A DNA stretch of 64,000 nt from Knoellia sinensis KCTC 19936 (GCF_000768705.1 NZ_AVPJ01000006.1:62001-126000); one strand, 5' to 3'. Numbered from the stretch's first letter, positions 50,142-58,960 are shown. Numbers and translations are program-made. Notes: generated by a model from the letters alone, not told the origin.

Positions 50142-53100
50142 GGTGGCGGCGACTCCCTGACCCCGCCGCTGTCGGCGGGATGCTCGTCGTGTGGGCCATC
50201 GCTTGGTCCGTGACACCGGGACGCATCGCCGAGGACACCAAGAACGACCTCTACGTCGACCCCTGGGGCTTCCTCGCGCGCGCGCTTCACCTGTGGGATC
50301 CCCAGGTCACGTGGGGAGGCCTGTCGAACCAGGGCTACGGCTACCTCTTCCCGATGGGCCCCTTCTTCGGCCTCGGCTCCGAGATCGCGCCGGTGTGGGT
50401 GGTCCAACGTCTGTGGTGGTCAGTCCTGCTCACCGCGGCCTTCGTCGGGATGCTCGGCCTCCTGCGGGCCCTGGGGGTCGGCACCCACCGCACGCGCATC
50501 GTTGGTGCGCTTGCCTACGTCCTTGCCCCGCGAGTCCTGTCCTCGATCGGAGGACTCAGCGCGGAGATTCAGCCTCAACTCCTTGCGCCGCTGGTCCTGT
50601 GGCCGCTCGTCCTCGCCACCAAGGGGCACCTCTCGACGCCGCGCGCGGCGACGCTGAGTGGGCTTGCCGCCCTGTGTTGCGGGGGCGTCAACGCCACGGC
50701 CACCTTGTGCGCGCTCGTGCCGGCGGGTCTGTGGCTGATCACTCGACAGAGGTGGTGGCGCTCGCCCCTCACGTGGTCGTGGGCCGCCGCCATGGTGGCG
50801 GCAACCGCGTGGTGGCTCGTCCCGCTCCTGATCATGTCGAGGTACGCGCCACCGTTTCTCGACTGGATCGAGAACGCCCGTGCCGTGATGCGACCGATCG
50901 GCATGCTCGACGTGGCGAGGGGCACGACCCATTGGCTCGGTCACATCGTGACGCCCGGAGGCGCGTGGTGGCCGGCCGGTCACCAGCTGGCCACGAGCCC
51001 GCAACTCATCGTGCTCACGACCGTCGTGGCCGGGCTGGGACTCGCCGGACTGGCGATGGCCCGGATCCCGGAACGGCGCTGGTTGTGGACCTCCCTGCTG
51101 CTCGGCGGTGTCCTTCTCACCGTGGCCCACTCGGGTCCGTTCTCGTCACCGGTGGTCACGACCGCGCAGGCCGCACTCGATGGTCCCTTGGCTCCACTGC
51201 GCAACATTCACAAGTTCGACCTTCTCGTGCGCCTGCCACTGGCCGTCGGCCTCGTGCATCTCCTCGGCCGCGTGTCGCAGTGGCGCCCCCAGGTGGCATG
51301 GCACAGGTCGGTGGTGATGGTGACGGCAGTGGTCGCCGTGATCGGTGCGGGGGCCCCCGCGTTCACGGGTGCGATCGCGGTGCGCGGCAGCTTCGAGCGG
51401 ATGCCTCAACACTGGGTCGATGCCGGGCGCTGGCTCGATGCGAACCGCGAAGGCGGTCAGGCGCTGCTCCTTCCGGCAGCCAACTTCGGTGAGTACTTCT
51501 GGGGCCGCACCATCGACGAGCCGCTGCGCCCCTTGACGACTGCTCCCTACGCCGTTCGTGACGCCGTTCCACTGGCGCCGGCCGGCACCATTCGAATGCT
51601 CGACGAGATCGAGCGACGCCTCCAGAGCGGTCGGTCCATGGCTGGGGGAGCCGAGGTCCTCCGACGCGCCGGCGTGGGGCATCTCGTCGTCCGCAACGAC
51701 CTCGCAACCCACGAGTCCGGCCAACCCCCGGTCGCGTTGGCCAGATCCTCCGTCCGCAGCACACCCGGCGTCCAGTTCGCGCGCGGTTTCGGGCAGACCT
51801 TCCTCGATGCCGCAGGTGAACGCGTCTTTCCCGTCGAGATCTACGCCCTTCCGGGGACCCCGAGCGGCGCCCTCGAGATCTGGGCGTCCGGGGACGTCGA
51901 CGGTGCCTCGGGGGCCACCGAGGACCTCCTGTCTCTGGCCGACGCCCAGCTGCTGGGTGGTCCTGTCGTCTTCGACGGAGACCGCTCCCAGAACCTCGAC
52001 CCCGAGCAGAGGGTGGAAACGGACGGCTACCGCACCCGCGCAAGATGGTTCGGAGCCCCCCGCGGACAGGACCTCACGAGCAGCCTCACGGCCCGCGCGG
52101 GATCGGACGTACCCGACTACCTGCCATGGGACGAGGACCCGCTGCGATCAGCGGTCACCTACGACGGGATAGCGGACGTCAGTGCCACGTCGTCGGTCGC
52201 CGAAGAGCTGACCTTTGCCGGTCTGCGTCCCGCACACCGACCGTTCGCGGCTCTGGACGGCGACCCTGCCACCTCCTGGGCGACGATGTGGGACGACCGC
52301 CCGTCCCTGAACGTCGTCTTCGCTCAGCCGGCGTCGTTCGACCACGTGAACGTCACCGGTCTCGGCCGCGACACCTCGTTGGGTGAGACGGTGAGTCGTC
52401 CGACGCGGGTCCGGGTGACAACGGACCAGGGGAGCACCACGGCCACGGTGCTCGGCCGCCCAACTCGGATCGAGCTGCCGGGTGATCGGCATTCACGGAT
52501 CAGGATCCAGATCCTCGAGACGGAGAGCGATGCCCCGGGCACGGTCATCACGGGCCTGTCCGAGGTGCAGATTCCCGGCGTGTCCCCGGGCGAGCGGATT
52601 GCGCTGCCACGTGCAGCCGACGCAGACGAGGCGCGAGCAATCGTGCTCAGCGACGGACTGAGGGGACGTGATGGGTGCACGAGCAGCGAGGGCCCCATCG
52701 TGTGCATCTCGGGCACCGTGGATCCAGAGCAGTCGGGCTCGATGGCCCGCACCATCGCAGGTGCGCGCACGGGCTCGTGGATTGCCGCCGGGACACTCGT
52801 GCCGGGGCTGACGCCGACATCGCGCCTCCAGGGGTCACCCGACGTCAGCGTGGCAGCGAGCAGTGCCCGCAACGGTTCTGCGGCCGCCGCCCCTTCAGCG
52901 ATTGTCGACGGTGATGACCGCACGGCCTGGAGTCCGGCCTTCGACGACGAGACCCCGGAGCTCACTCTGGATTTCGCTCGCGATGTCACCCTGACGACGA
53001 TCCGCTTCCAGACCCGCGACGACTGGGCCGCCAGAGCAGCACCCGCCGTGGTGATTCGCCTCGGGGGGCGCGAAGTCACGCGCCGGGTCCAGCCGAACGG

Positions 53101-54157
53101 AGTGGTGGAGATTCCGGCCACGACTGGACGCCGCCTCGACCTCGAGTTCGTGCGGGTTCCAGGCGACCGCCAAGTTGCACCGAACGCAGCTCTTGAGCTG
53201 GAGGAGCTCGACCTGGCCGACGTGGACATCCGTCCTCCGGCGCAGCAACGCACGGCCGAGTGCGGGCAGGGGCCGCGCCTGGTCGTCGACGGTCGGGCGG
53301 TCCCGACCTCGGCGACGGTGCCGCGCGGTGCGCTCTTCGGTGTGGAGAGCGGAACGTGGAGAGCCTGCGAGCCGGTCGCCTTCGGCGCGGGGGAGGAGCA
53401 TTCGGTGGAGGTCGGTGCGTGGCAGGGATTCACGCCGCGCGCAGCCGTCCTGACCCGGCAAGGCGCGCCGGCGCCGGTGGCGCAGCCCCAAGCCGTGGCC
53501 ACGTCAATGGCTGGGACGACATGGCGCGGTCAGGTTGTGGCAGCCCCGCAAGCCCGGGTGCTGGTGATGGATCAGAACGCGAGCGCGGGGTGGGCTGCGC
53601 ATGTGGGAGGTGTCGACCTTGAGCCTCAGGTCATCGACGGACGCAGGCAGGGGTTCATCCTTCCGCCGGGTCTGGCTGGCGCCCTGGAGATCGAGTTCGG
53701 CCCCGATGCGGCCTACCGGGCCTCGCTGCTGGCCGGCCTGGCGCTGGCAACGGCACTGCTCGTGGCGGCGGCCGTTGCGGCACGGACGCGAACATCGCCC
53801 TCGCGCACAGCGACAGCACCGGAGTCGACGCTGACGGCGTCGGGCTGGCGGGGCTCTCCGCCCTGGGCGGCGGCGCTCGCCGCCGTGATGGGGGGACTGA
53901 TCGCCGGGGCCGCAGGCGCGGCGGCGGCACTCGTCGGAGCAGTCCTGGCGCAGCGCTTCGCGTTCGGGTTCGCGGAGTGGGTGCGCGCCAGCATTGTGGC
54001 CGCGGGCCTGGCGGTGTGTGGGGTCATCCAGGCGGTCATCGCTCCGGGCTCACTCGGTGGAGCGCTCCTCGAGGGGGCGCTTCGCCTCGCGATCGTCGCT
54101 GTGGTGTCCTTCGCGGCGCTGGCGCCGATGCGCCGTGAGTCGCGCAGCGAGGCGTGA
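50138..54157 (+). CDS. AftD-like arabinofuranosyltransferase-family protein (DUF3367), second copy
   Basis: 1339 residues with the same layout as the protein at 39.2 kb: GT-C membrane half (about 10-430), a long extracytoplasmic half with discoidin-like modules (for example FAALDGDPATSWATMWDDRP and SAIVDGDDRTAWSPAFDDET), and four C-terminal helices (about 1200-1330) instead of one. The extra C-terminal helices and greater length distinguish it from the first copy. GTG start overlaps the methyltransferase stop. The 3' end overlaps the convergent acyltransferase by 108 bases. The enzyme class is inferred; donor and acceptor are unknown. Confidence 0.82.
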   Translation: MRWRRLPDPAAVGGMLVVWAIAWSVTPGRIAEDTKNDLYVDPWGFLARALHLWDPQVTWGGLSNQGYGYLFPMGPFFGLGSEIAPVWVVQRLWWSVLLTAAFVGMLGLLRALGVGTHRTRIVGALAYVLAPRVLSSIGGLSAEIQPQLLAPLVLWPLVLATKGHLSTPRAATLSGLAALCCGGVNATATLCALVPAGLWLITRQRWWRSPLTWSWAAAMVAATAWWLVPLLIMSRYAPPFLDWIENARAVMRPIGMLDVARGTTHWLGHIVTPGGAWWPAGHQLATSPQLIVLTTVVAGLGLAGLAMARIPERRWLWTSLLLGGVLLTVAHSGPFSSPVVTTAQAALDGPLAPLRNIHKFDLLVRLPLAVGLVHLLGRVSQWRPQVAWHRSVVMVTAVVAVIGAGAPAFTGAIAVRGSFERMPQHWVDAGRWLDANREGGQALLLPAANFGEYFWGRTIDEPLRPLTTAPYAVRDAVPLAPAGTIRMLDEIERRLQSGRSMAGGAEVLRRAGVGHLVVRNDLATHESGQPPVALARSSVRSTPGVQFARGFGQTFLDAAGERVFPVEIYALPGTPSGALEIWASGDVDGASGATEDLLSLADAQLLGGPVVFDGDRSQNLDPEQRVETDGYRTRARWFGAPRGQDLTSSLTARAGSDVPDYLPWDEDPLRSAVTYDGIADVSATSSVAEELTFAGLRPAHRPFAALDGDPATSWATMWDDRPSLNVVFAQPASFDHVNVTGLGRDTSLGETVSRPTRVRVTTDQGSTTATVLGRPTRIELPGDRHSRIRIQILETESDAPGTVITGLSEVQIPGVSPGERIALPRAADADEARAIVLSDGLRGRDGCTSSEGPIVCISGTVDPEQSGSMARTIAGARTGSWIAAGTLVPGLTPTSRLQGSPDVSVAASSARNGSAAAAPSAIVDGDDRTAWSPAFDDETPELTLDFARDVTLTTIRFQTRDDWAARAAPAVVIRLGGREVTRRVQPNGVVEIPATTGRRLDLEFVRVPGDRQVAPNAALELEELDLADVDIRPPAQQRTAECGQGPRLVVDGRAVPTSATVPRGALFGVESGTWRACEPVAFGAGEEHSVEVGAWQGFTPRAAVLTRQGAPAPVAQPQAVATSMAGTTWRGQVVAAPQARVLVMDQNASAGWAAHVGGVDLEPQVIDGRRQGFILPPGLAGALEIEFGPDAAYRASLLAGLALATALLVAAAVAARTRTSPSRTATAPESTLTASGWRGSPPWAAALAAVMGGLIAGAAGAAAALVGAVLAQRFAFGFAEWVRASIVAAGLAVCGVIQAVIAPGSLGGALLEGALRLAIVAVVSFAALAPMRRESRSEA

Positions 54158-55261
54158 ACTGGGCAGTTCCACGAACTGATGGCTGAGGAACGCCAGGAGG
54201 AGACTGATCGGGACGCCGATGGCCAGGAGCGGAGCCAGCCCGCCGCGGAAGAACTGTGCACCGCTCACGGCATACAGGGCAGTGAAGACCGGAAGGTGCC
54301 ACAGGAACAAGCCGAAGCTCACGACGCCCACCCACCTCACGATCGGGTGCGACAGCACGTGTGACCACCACGACGGCGACCCCAGCGTCAGTGGCAGGAG
54401 CACGCAGGCGGCCACCACCGTCGAGAGGCCAGTACGCATCAGCAGCGTGGCGCCATGGGCCGGCTCCAGGGTCAGGGACCCGGCGACCGGGGTCGTCGAC
54501 GCGAGGTACGCGGCGCCTGCCAGTGCGAGACACCCGACAGGGTCTCGGGCCAGGCGGCTGAGCGCGCGCGAGATCGGGTGATCGGGAACAAGGAGGGCCT
54601 CGGCGAAGATCATGCCGACGAGGAAGTGGGGGGCACGCCAGGGCAACCAACGCTCCACCAGGAGTTCCACGCCGAACTCGGCCGGCCCGGTGAACACAGG
54701 CAGCAGGGACGTAATGAGGGCCAGCACGACCAGTGCCACGAGAGGCCTGGCCGCTCCGCGACGGCGCAGCCTGTTCAGCAGGAGGACCACGAACGGGAGG
54801 GCGATGTAGAAACTGACCTCCGTGGCCACGCTCCAGGACTGCCCGAAGGACGGGATGTTGACGTCGGGCACATAGATGTGCAGGCCCAGCCCGGTCAGGA
54901 ACCAGGCCCGCAACCCGGGGTCGGCGGCGATGACGACGGCGGCCAGCGCGACCCAATAGGCAGGCACGATCCGGGCGAACCGTCGTGCGGCATACCCGAG
55001 CAGGTCGACACCGCTGCCGTGCGCGTGCGCGGTGAGTCCGCGGTGGAGGAGGAAGCCCGACAGGGCGAAGAAGATCGCCACGCCGAAGTCGCCACGCGCC
55101 AGCAGGTGCCCCGGGAGGCCGGCGGAGGTTCCGAAGCCAGTGAGGAAGGCCGCATGGGTCAGCACCACGAGCCCTGCTGCCACCGCACGCAGGCCGTCCA
55201 GCGCGGGGAGGACGTCGAGTCGCGGGGTCGCGCTCTCGGTCGCAGGGGAGGGGTGGGCCAT
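54050..55261 (-). CDS. Acyltransferase-3 (OafA/YrhL-type) membrane protein
   Basis: 403 residues, about 10 helices. The first helix carries PALDGLRAVAAGLVVLTHAA (active-site His, about 20-39), followed by DFGVAIFFALSGFLLHRGL, RRFARIVPAYWVAL, SWSVATEVSFYIALPF (about 142-157) and a C-terminal region RWVGVVSFGLFLWHLPVF. Likely acylates a surface glycan or glycolipid. The 3' end overlaps the AftD-like gene convergently. The minus strand carries a TACGCT box 8 bases before the ATG. A second long frame over the same span is a shadow. Confidence 0.85.
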   Translation of the reverse strand: MAHPSPATESATPRLDVLPALDGLRAVAAGLVVLTHAAFLTGFGTSAGLPGHLLARGDFGVAIFFALSGFLLHRGLTAHAHGSGVDLLGYAARRFARIVPAYWVALAAVVIAADPGLRAWFLTGLGLHIYVPDVNIPSFGQSWSVATEVSFYIALPFVVLLLNRLRRRGAARPLVALVVLALITSLLPVFTGPAEFGVELLVERWLPWRAPHFLVGMIFAEALLVPDHPISRALSRLARDPVGCLALAGAAYLASTTPVAGSLTLEPAHGATLLMRTGLSTVVAACVLLPLTLGSPSWWSHVLSHPIVRWVGVVSFGLFLWHLPVFTALYAVSGAQFFRGGLAPLLAIGVPISLLLAFLSHQFVELPSSRLAARLTAHRRQRREGHHSDDREAKRPLEERSTE

Positions 55262-55269
55262 GGCATGTC

Positions 55270-55275
55270 AGCGTA
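55270..55275 (-). promoter_or_regulatory. -10 box near the acyltransferase start
   Basis: On the minus strand TACGCT lies 8 bases before the ATG at 55261. Confidence 0.45.
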
Positions 55276-55328
55276 GGCGAGACACGTGTCACGGCCAGCG
55301 ACACTCACGCCAAGGGCATACCCACTGG

Positions 55329-55334
55329 TAAGGT
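55329..55334 (+). promoter_or_regulatory. -10 box for the DUF3068 gene
   Basis: TAAGGT lies about 48 bases before the ATG at 55382, so this transcript has a leader. A GGCATAC copy is just upstream (55315-55321). Confidence 0.4.
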
Positions 55335-55381
55335 TCTGCAGATTCGCTCCCTTCCTTCCTGAGACAAAGGTGTCCTTCACG

Positions 55382-56392
55382 ATGCGCAGAATCATCGGTC
55401 TCGTGCTGATGGGCCTTGCCGGCTTCCTCGTCACGACGGCTCTTCTGGCCCTCTTCTACATCCCTGGGGCGGTGAAGAAGACTCCGCTCAACACGGACAC
55501 CTACACCCGTCTCGATGGCACGGCATCGACTCTCCCCAACGGGACGAGCGGTCCGGTCAAGTACTTCAGCCACAGCGTCACCGATGGTGCGAAGTCCGAC
55601 GGTGACGTCGCTGTGTTCGACGACTTCGTGTGCCTCATCTCCAACCCCAACGGGGACGCGCCCGACTGCGTCGACGACACCGACCCGGAGAAGCGACTCG
55701 TCCAGGCCTCCACCGACCGGTTCGCCACGGACCGCAACACCGGCATGGCCGTGGATGCGAAGGACGAGGCGAAGTACGGCGTCGAGACGCACCACGAGGG
55801 CCTGATCAACAAGTTCCCCTTCGGCGCCGAGAAGAAGACGTACCCGTTCTGGGACGGCGTCCTCGACCGCGCGGTCGACGCGACCTTCGAGGGTGAGGAC
55901 ACGATCGACGGCGTCAAGGTCTACAAGTACGTCATCGACGTCCAGGACGAGCCTGCCGAGATCTCCACCGGCATCCAGGGCACCTACTCGTCGCTGAAGA
56001 CGATCTGGGCGGACCCGGTCACCGGCCAGATGGTCGATCGCGAGGAGCAGCAGACGCGCAAGCTGCAGGACGGGAAGGCCGTTCTCGACCTTGACATCTC
56101 CTTCACGGATGAGACGGTCGCGGCGAACGTCAAGAACGTCGAGTCCAACGTCAACAGGCTGTCGCTCGTCGGTCGGTTGCCCCTGATCGCGGGCATCCTC
56201 GGTCTGCTCTCCGGTCTCGTCGGGTTCTTCCTCTGGAACGGCGCGCGTCGTGCGAATGGCGGCTACGCGGCGGGCCCGGGGCGCGACGATGACGGAGGCA
56301 CGCCCGCCTACGCCAGCGAGCGATCGCTCGACGTCTTCGGTGACGCGGACGCGGACACCAATGTCAGCCGTGCGGACATCCACCGCCGCTGA
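55382..56392 (+). CDS. DUF3068 (PorA-family) envelope protein
   Basis: 336 residues: an N-terminal transmembrane helix (about 4-26), a large extracytoplasmic beta-rich domain (about 30-255), a second helix (about 261-285) and a hydrophilic C-terminal tail (about 290-336). This is the layout of DUF3068/PF11271, named for PorA porins, though here no outer mycolate membrane is evident. It follows the glycan island and may be an envelope component. The ATG is preferred over an in-frame GTG at 55370 because an AAAGG precedes it. Confidence 0.78.
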   Translation: MRRIIGLVLMGLAGFLVTTALLALFYIPGAVKKTPLNTDTYTRLDGTASTLPNGTSGPVKYFSHSVTDGAKSDGDVAVFDDFVCLISNPNGDAPDCVDDTDPEKRLVQASTDRFATDRNTGMAVDAKDEAKYGVETHHEGLINKFPFGAEKKTYPFWDGVLDRAVDATFEGEDTIDGVKVYKYVIDVQDEPAEISTGIQGTYSSLKTIWADPVTGQMVDREEQQTRKLQDGKAVLDLDISFTDETVAANVKNVESNVNRLSLVGRLPLIAGILGLLSGLVGFFLWNGARRANGGYAAGPGRDDDGGTPAYASERSLDVFGDADADTNVSRADIHRR

Positions 56393-56404
56393 GCACTGAG
56401 CGAA

Positions 56405-56447
56405 CACGACAGGACCCCGCAGCCTTCCGCTGCGGGGTCCTGTCGTG
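56405..56447. terminator. Bidirectional terminator hairpin
   Basis: Perfect 19-bp stem with loop CTTCC: the left arm starts CACGACAGGACCCC and the right arm ends GGGGTCCTGTCGTG. It lies between the DUF3068 gene (+) and the methyltransferase (-). Confidence 0.85.
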
Positions 56448-56462
56448 CGCGGGTGGCCGAGG

Positions 56463-57272
56463 TCAGTCGCCAGGCCTGCGGCACACGAAGATCGCGGTGC
56501 CCGGGATGATCGCTCCCCGGGTGGGCGACCAACCGCCCCACGTCTCGGTGTTGTCGGCCGGCCACTCGGGTTCGACGACGTCCTCCACGACAAGCCCGGC
56601 CGCCACGATCTCCCGGATCCGGTCTCCCATCGTCCGGTGGTGCTCGACATAGGTCGCGCGCCCGTCGCCGTCCGACTCCACGTACGGCGTGCGGTCGAAG
56701 TAGCTCAGTCGCGCGACCAACCCAGCCTCCGACGGGTCGTCCGGAAAGGCCCACCGGATCGGGTGCGTCGTCGAGAAGACGAACCGGCCCCCGGGGCGTA
56801 GAACCCGCGCCACCTCCGCCATGGCCGCCGCGCTGTCCGCGACGAACGGCACCACGCCGTATGCCGTGAAGACCGTGTCGAACGAATCGTCACCGAACGG
56901 GAGCGCGAGTGCGTCGCACTGCAACAGCGGGGGAGCGGTGCGGGTCCGCTCACTCACCTCGGCACCCACGCGCAGCATGCCCATGGACAGGTCCGTCGCC
57001 ACGACTGCGGCCCCGACGTTGCGCACCAGCCAGCGGGCGCACTGCCCGGCGCCCGCGCCGATTTCGAGGATCCGCTGGCCCGACGACGCCTGCAGCAGGC
57101 CCAGCGTCTCCTCGGTCCACCCTTCCGGGCCCCACACGAACTCGTCGTCGCCGAGAAAGCGGCCGTGTTCGACGTAGTACGCCGAGGCCTCGCCGTCCCA
57201 CCAGGACCGGTTGGCCGCCTGCGTCTCGCCGGTCCCGGAGGTGCGGCGACCCACTTCCGAACTCACCGGCAT
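56463..57272 (-). CDS. Class I SAM-dependent methyltransferase
   Basis: 269 residues. Motif I ILEIGAGAGQCARWLVRNVG (about 71-90), the acidic ATDLSMGML, and VLRPGGRFVFSTTHPIRW (about 164-181) place it in the methyltransferase_11 group. The N-terminal SWWDGEASAYYVEHGRFLGD segment is typical of an actinobacterial subfamily of unknown target. The start ATG at 57272 lies inside a GTATGCCG octamer copy. Divergent from rpsA and not clearly tied to the glycan island. Confidence 0.83.
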   Translation of the reverse strand: MPVSSEVGRRTSGTGETQAANRSWWDGEASAYYVEHGRFLGDDEFVWGPEGWTEETLGLLQASSGQRILEIGAGAGQCARWLVRNVGAAVVATDLSMGMLRVGAEVSERTRTAPPLLQCDALALPFGDDSFDTVFTAYGVVPFVADSAAAMAEVARVLRPGGRFVFSTTHPIRWAFPDDPSEAGLVARLSYFDRTPYVESDGDGRATYVEHHRTMGDRIREIVAAGLVVEDVVEPEWPADNTETWGGWSPTRGAIIPGTAIFVCRRPGD

Positions 57273-57304
57273 ACCCCGCTTTGACCGGCCGCACGCGCGG
57301 TCGG

Positions 57305-57310
57305 TAGTCT
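57305..57310 (+). promoter_or_regulatory. -10 box for rpsA
   Basis: TAGTCT implies a transcription start near 57317 and an rpsA leader of about 100 bases. Confidence 0.4.
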
Positions 57311-57336
57311 AGGCGAGCATTCGTCTGCGCTCACGC

Positions 57337-57354
57337 ATGCCCGCAAGGGCGTGA
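57337..57354 (+). ncRNA. Hairpin with GCAA tetraloop in the rpsA leader
   Basis: CATGCCC pairs with GGGCGTG around a GCAA (GNRA) loop near 57337-57354 in the rpsA 5' leader. S1 autoregulates through structured leaders in Escherichia coli; a similar use here is only a possibility. A GGAG ribosome-binding site follows before the ATG. Confidence 0.35.
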
Positions 57355-57420
57355 TGCCACACCGGACGCACCCAGTTCCAACCCATCGAATCCATCTGTC
57401 CACATCGGAGTTCCTACTAC

Positions 57421-58920
57421 ATGACTGCCAGCACGGTCGCCAAGACCGCCCCTCAGATCGCCATCAACGACATCGGCTCTGAGGAAGACCTTCTCGCCGC
57501 CATCGACGCGACGATCAAGCACTTCAACGACGGAGACATCGTCGAAGGCCGCATCGTCAAGGTCGACCGCGATGAGGTTCTGCTCGACATCGGCTACAAG
57601 ACCGAGGGTGTCATTCCCTCGCGCGAGCTGTCGATCAAGCACGACATCGACCCCAACGAGGTTGTCGCCGTCGGCGACGAGGTCGAAGCCCTCGTCCTCC
57701 AGAAGGAGGACAAGGAAGGCCGCCTCATCCTCTCCAAGAAGCGGGCTCAGTACGAGCGCGCCTGGGGCACCATCGAGAAGGTCAAGGAAGAGGACGGCGT
57801 CGTCACCGGCACCGTCATCGAGGTCGTCAAGGGTGGTCTCATCCTCGACATCGGCCTGCGCGGCTTCCTCCCCGCCTCCCTCGTCGAGATGCGTCGTGTC
57901 CGCGACCTCCAGCCCTACGTCGGCAAGGAGATCGAGGCCAAGATCATCGAGCTCGACAAGAACCGCAACAACGTGGTCCTGTCGCGCCGCGCCTGGCTCG
58001 AGCAGACGCAGTCCGAGGTGCGCACGACGTTCCTCAAGGAGCTCCAGAAGGGCCAGGTCCGTTCGGGCGTCGTGTCCTCCATCGTCAACTTCGGTGCGTT
58101 CGTGGACCTCGGCGGCGTCGACGGTCTCGTCCACGTCTCGGAGCTGTCCTGGAAGCACATCGACCACCCGTCCGAGGTTGTCGAGGTCGGCGACGAGGTC
58201 ACCGTCGAGGTGCTCGACGTCGACATGGACCGTGAGCGTGTCTCCCTGTCGCTGAAGGCGACGCAGGAGGACCCGTGGCAGCACTTCGCTCGCACGCACG
58301 CCATCGGCCAGGTCGTCCCCGGCAAGGTCACCAAGCTCGTCCCGTTCGGTGCGTTCGTGCGCGTCGAGGACGGCATCGAGGGCCTCGTCCACATCTCCGA
58401 GCTGGCCGAGCGCCACGTGGAGCTGCCGGAGCAGGTCGTCACCGTCGGCGCCGACATCTTCGTCAAGGTCATCGACATCGACCTCGAGCGTCGTCGCATC
58501 TCGCTGTCGCTCAAGCAGGCCAACGAGGACGGCGCCGGGCTCACCGAGTTCGACCCCACCCTCTACGGCATGGCTGCGGAGTACGACGAGCAGGGCAACT
58601 ACAAGTACCCCGAGGGCTTCGACTCCGAGACCAACGAGTGGCTCGAGGGCTACGAGAAGCAGCGTGAGACCTGGGAGAAGCAGTACGCCGAGGCCCACGC
58701 CCGCTGGGAGGCGCACCGCACGCAGGTCGAGGAGGCCGCCAAGGCCGACGCCGAGGCTGCAGCGGGTGGCGACAACGCCACGTCCTACAGCAGCGACTCG
58801 GCTGCATCCTCGTCCTCCGACGAGGGTGCGGACGCACGTCCGGCCGCGCCGGCCAACGAGGGCACCCTCGCCTCCGACGAGGCCCTCGCCGCGCTGCGCG
58901 AGAAGCTCACCGGAAACTGA
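57421..58920 (+). CDS. rpsA: 30S ribosomal protein S1
   Basis: 499 residues with four S1 (OB-fold) domains, at about 36-105, 123-190, 207-276 and 293-362. Conserved repeats include GAFVDLGGVDGLVHVSELSW and GAFVRVEDGIEGLVHISEL. The actinobacterial four-domain form lacks the six repeats of Escherichia coli S1. The C-terminal 110 residues are acidic and low in complexity (Ser/Ala/Asp-rich), as in mycobacterial RpsA. It binds mRNA and helps translation of leadered transcripts, which contrasts with the many leaderless genes in this window. Confidence 0.97.
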   Translation: MTASTVAKTAPQIAINDIGSEEDLLAAIDATIKHFNDGDIVEGRIVKVDRDEVLLDIGYKTEGVIPSRELSIKHDIDPNEVVAVGDEVEALVLQKEDKEGRLILSKKRAQYERAWGTIEKVKEEDGVVTGTVIEVVKGGLILDIGLRGFLPASLVEMRRVRDLQPYVGKEIEAKIIELDKNRNNVVLSRRAWLEQTQSEVRTTFLKELQKGQVRSGVVSSIVNFGAFVDLGGVDGLVHVSELSWKHIDHPSEVVEVGDEVTVEVLDVDMDRERVSLSLKATQEDPWQHFARTHAIGQVVPGKVTKLVPFGAFVRVEDGIEGLVHISELAERHVELPEQVVTVGADIFVKVIDIDLERRRISLSLKQANEDGAGLTEFDPTLYGMAAEYDEQGNYKYPEGFDSETNEWLEGYEKQRETWEKQYAEAHARWEAHRTQVEEAAKADAEAAAGGDNATSYSSDSAASSSSDEGADARPAAPANEGTLASDEALAALREKLTGN

Positions 58921-58926
58921 GCCGAC

Positions 58927-58947
58927 CGGCATACCTTGCGTATGCCG
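58927..58947 (+). repeat. Inverted pair of CGGCATAC octamers after rpsA
   Basis: CGGCATAC (58927-58934) and GTATGCCG (58940-58947) form an 8-bp stem around CTTGC, 6 bases past the rpsA stop. Confidence 0.7.
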
Positions 58948-58960
58948 TGACGCCACATTC

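Noticed and set aside
54036-55304. A second minus-strand frame of about 420 codons over the acyltransferase
   Set aside because: Its Arg/Pro-rich translation has no membrane helices. The other frame at 54050-55261 shows the full acyltransferase-3 pattern.
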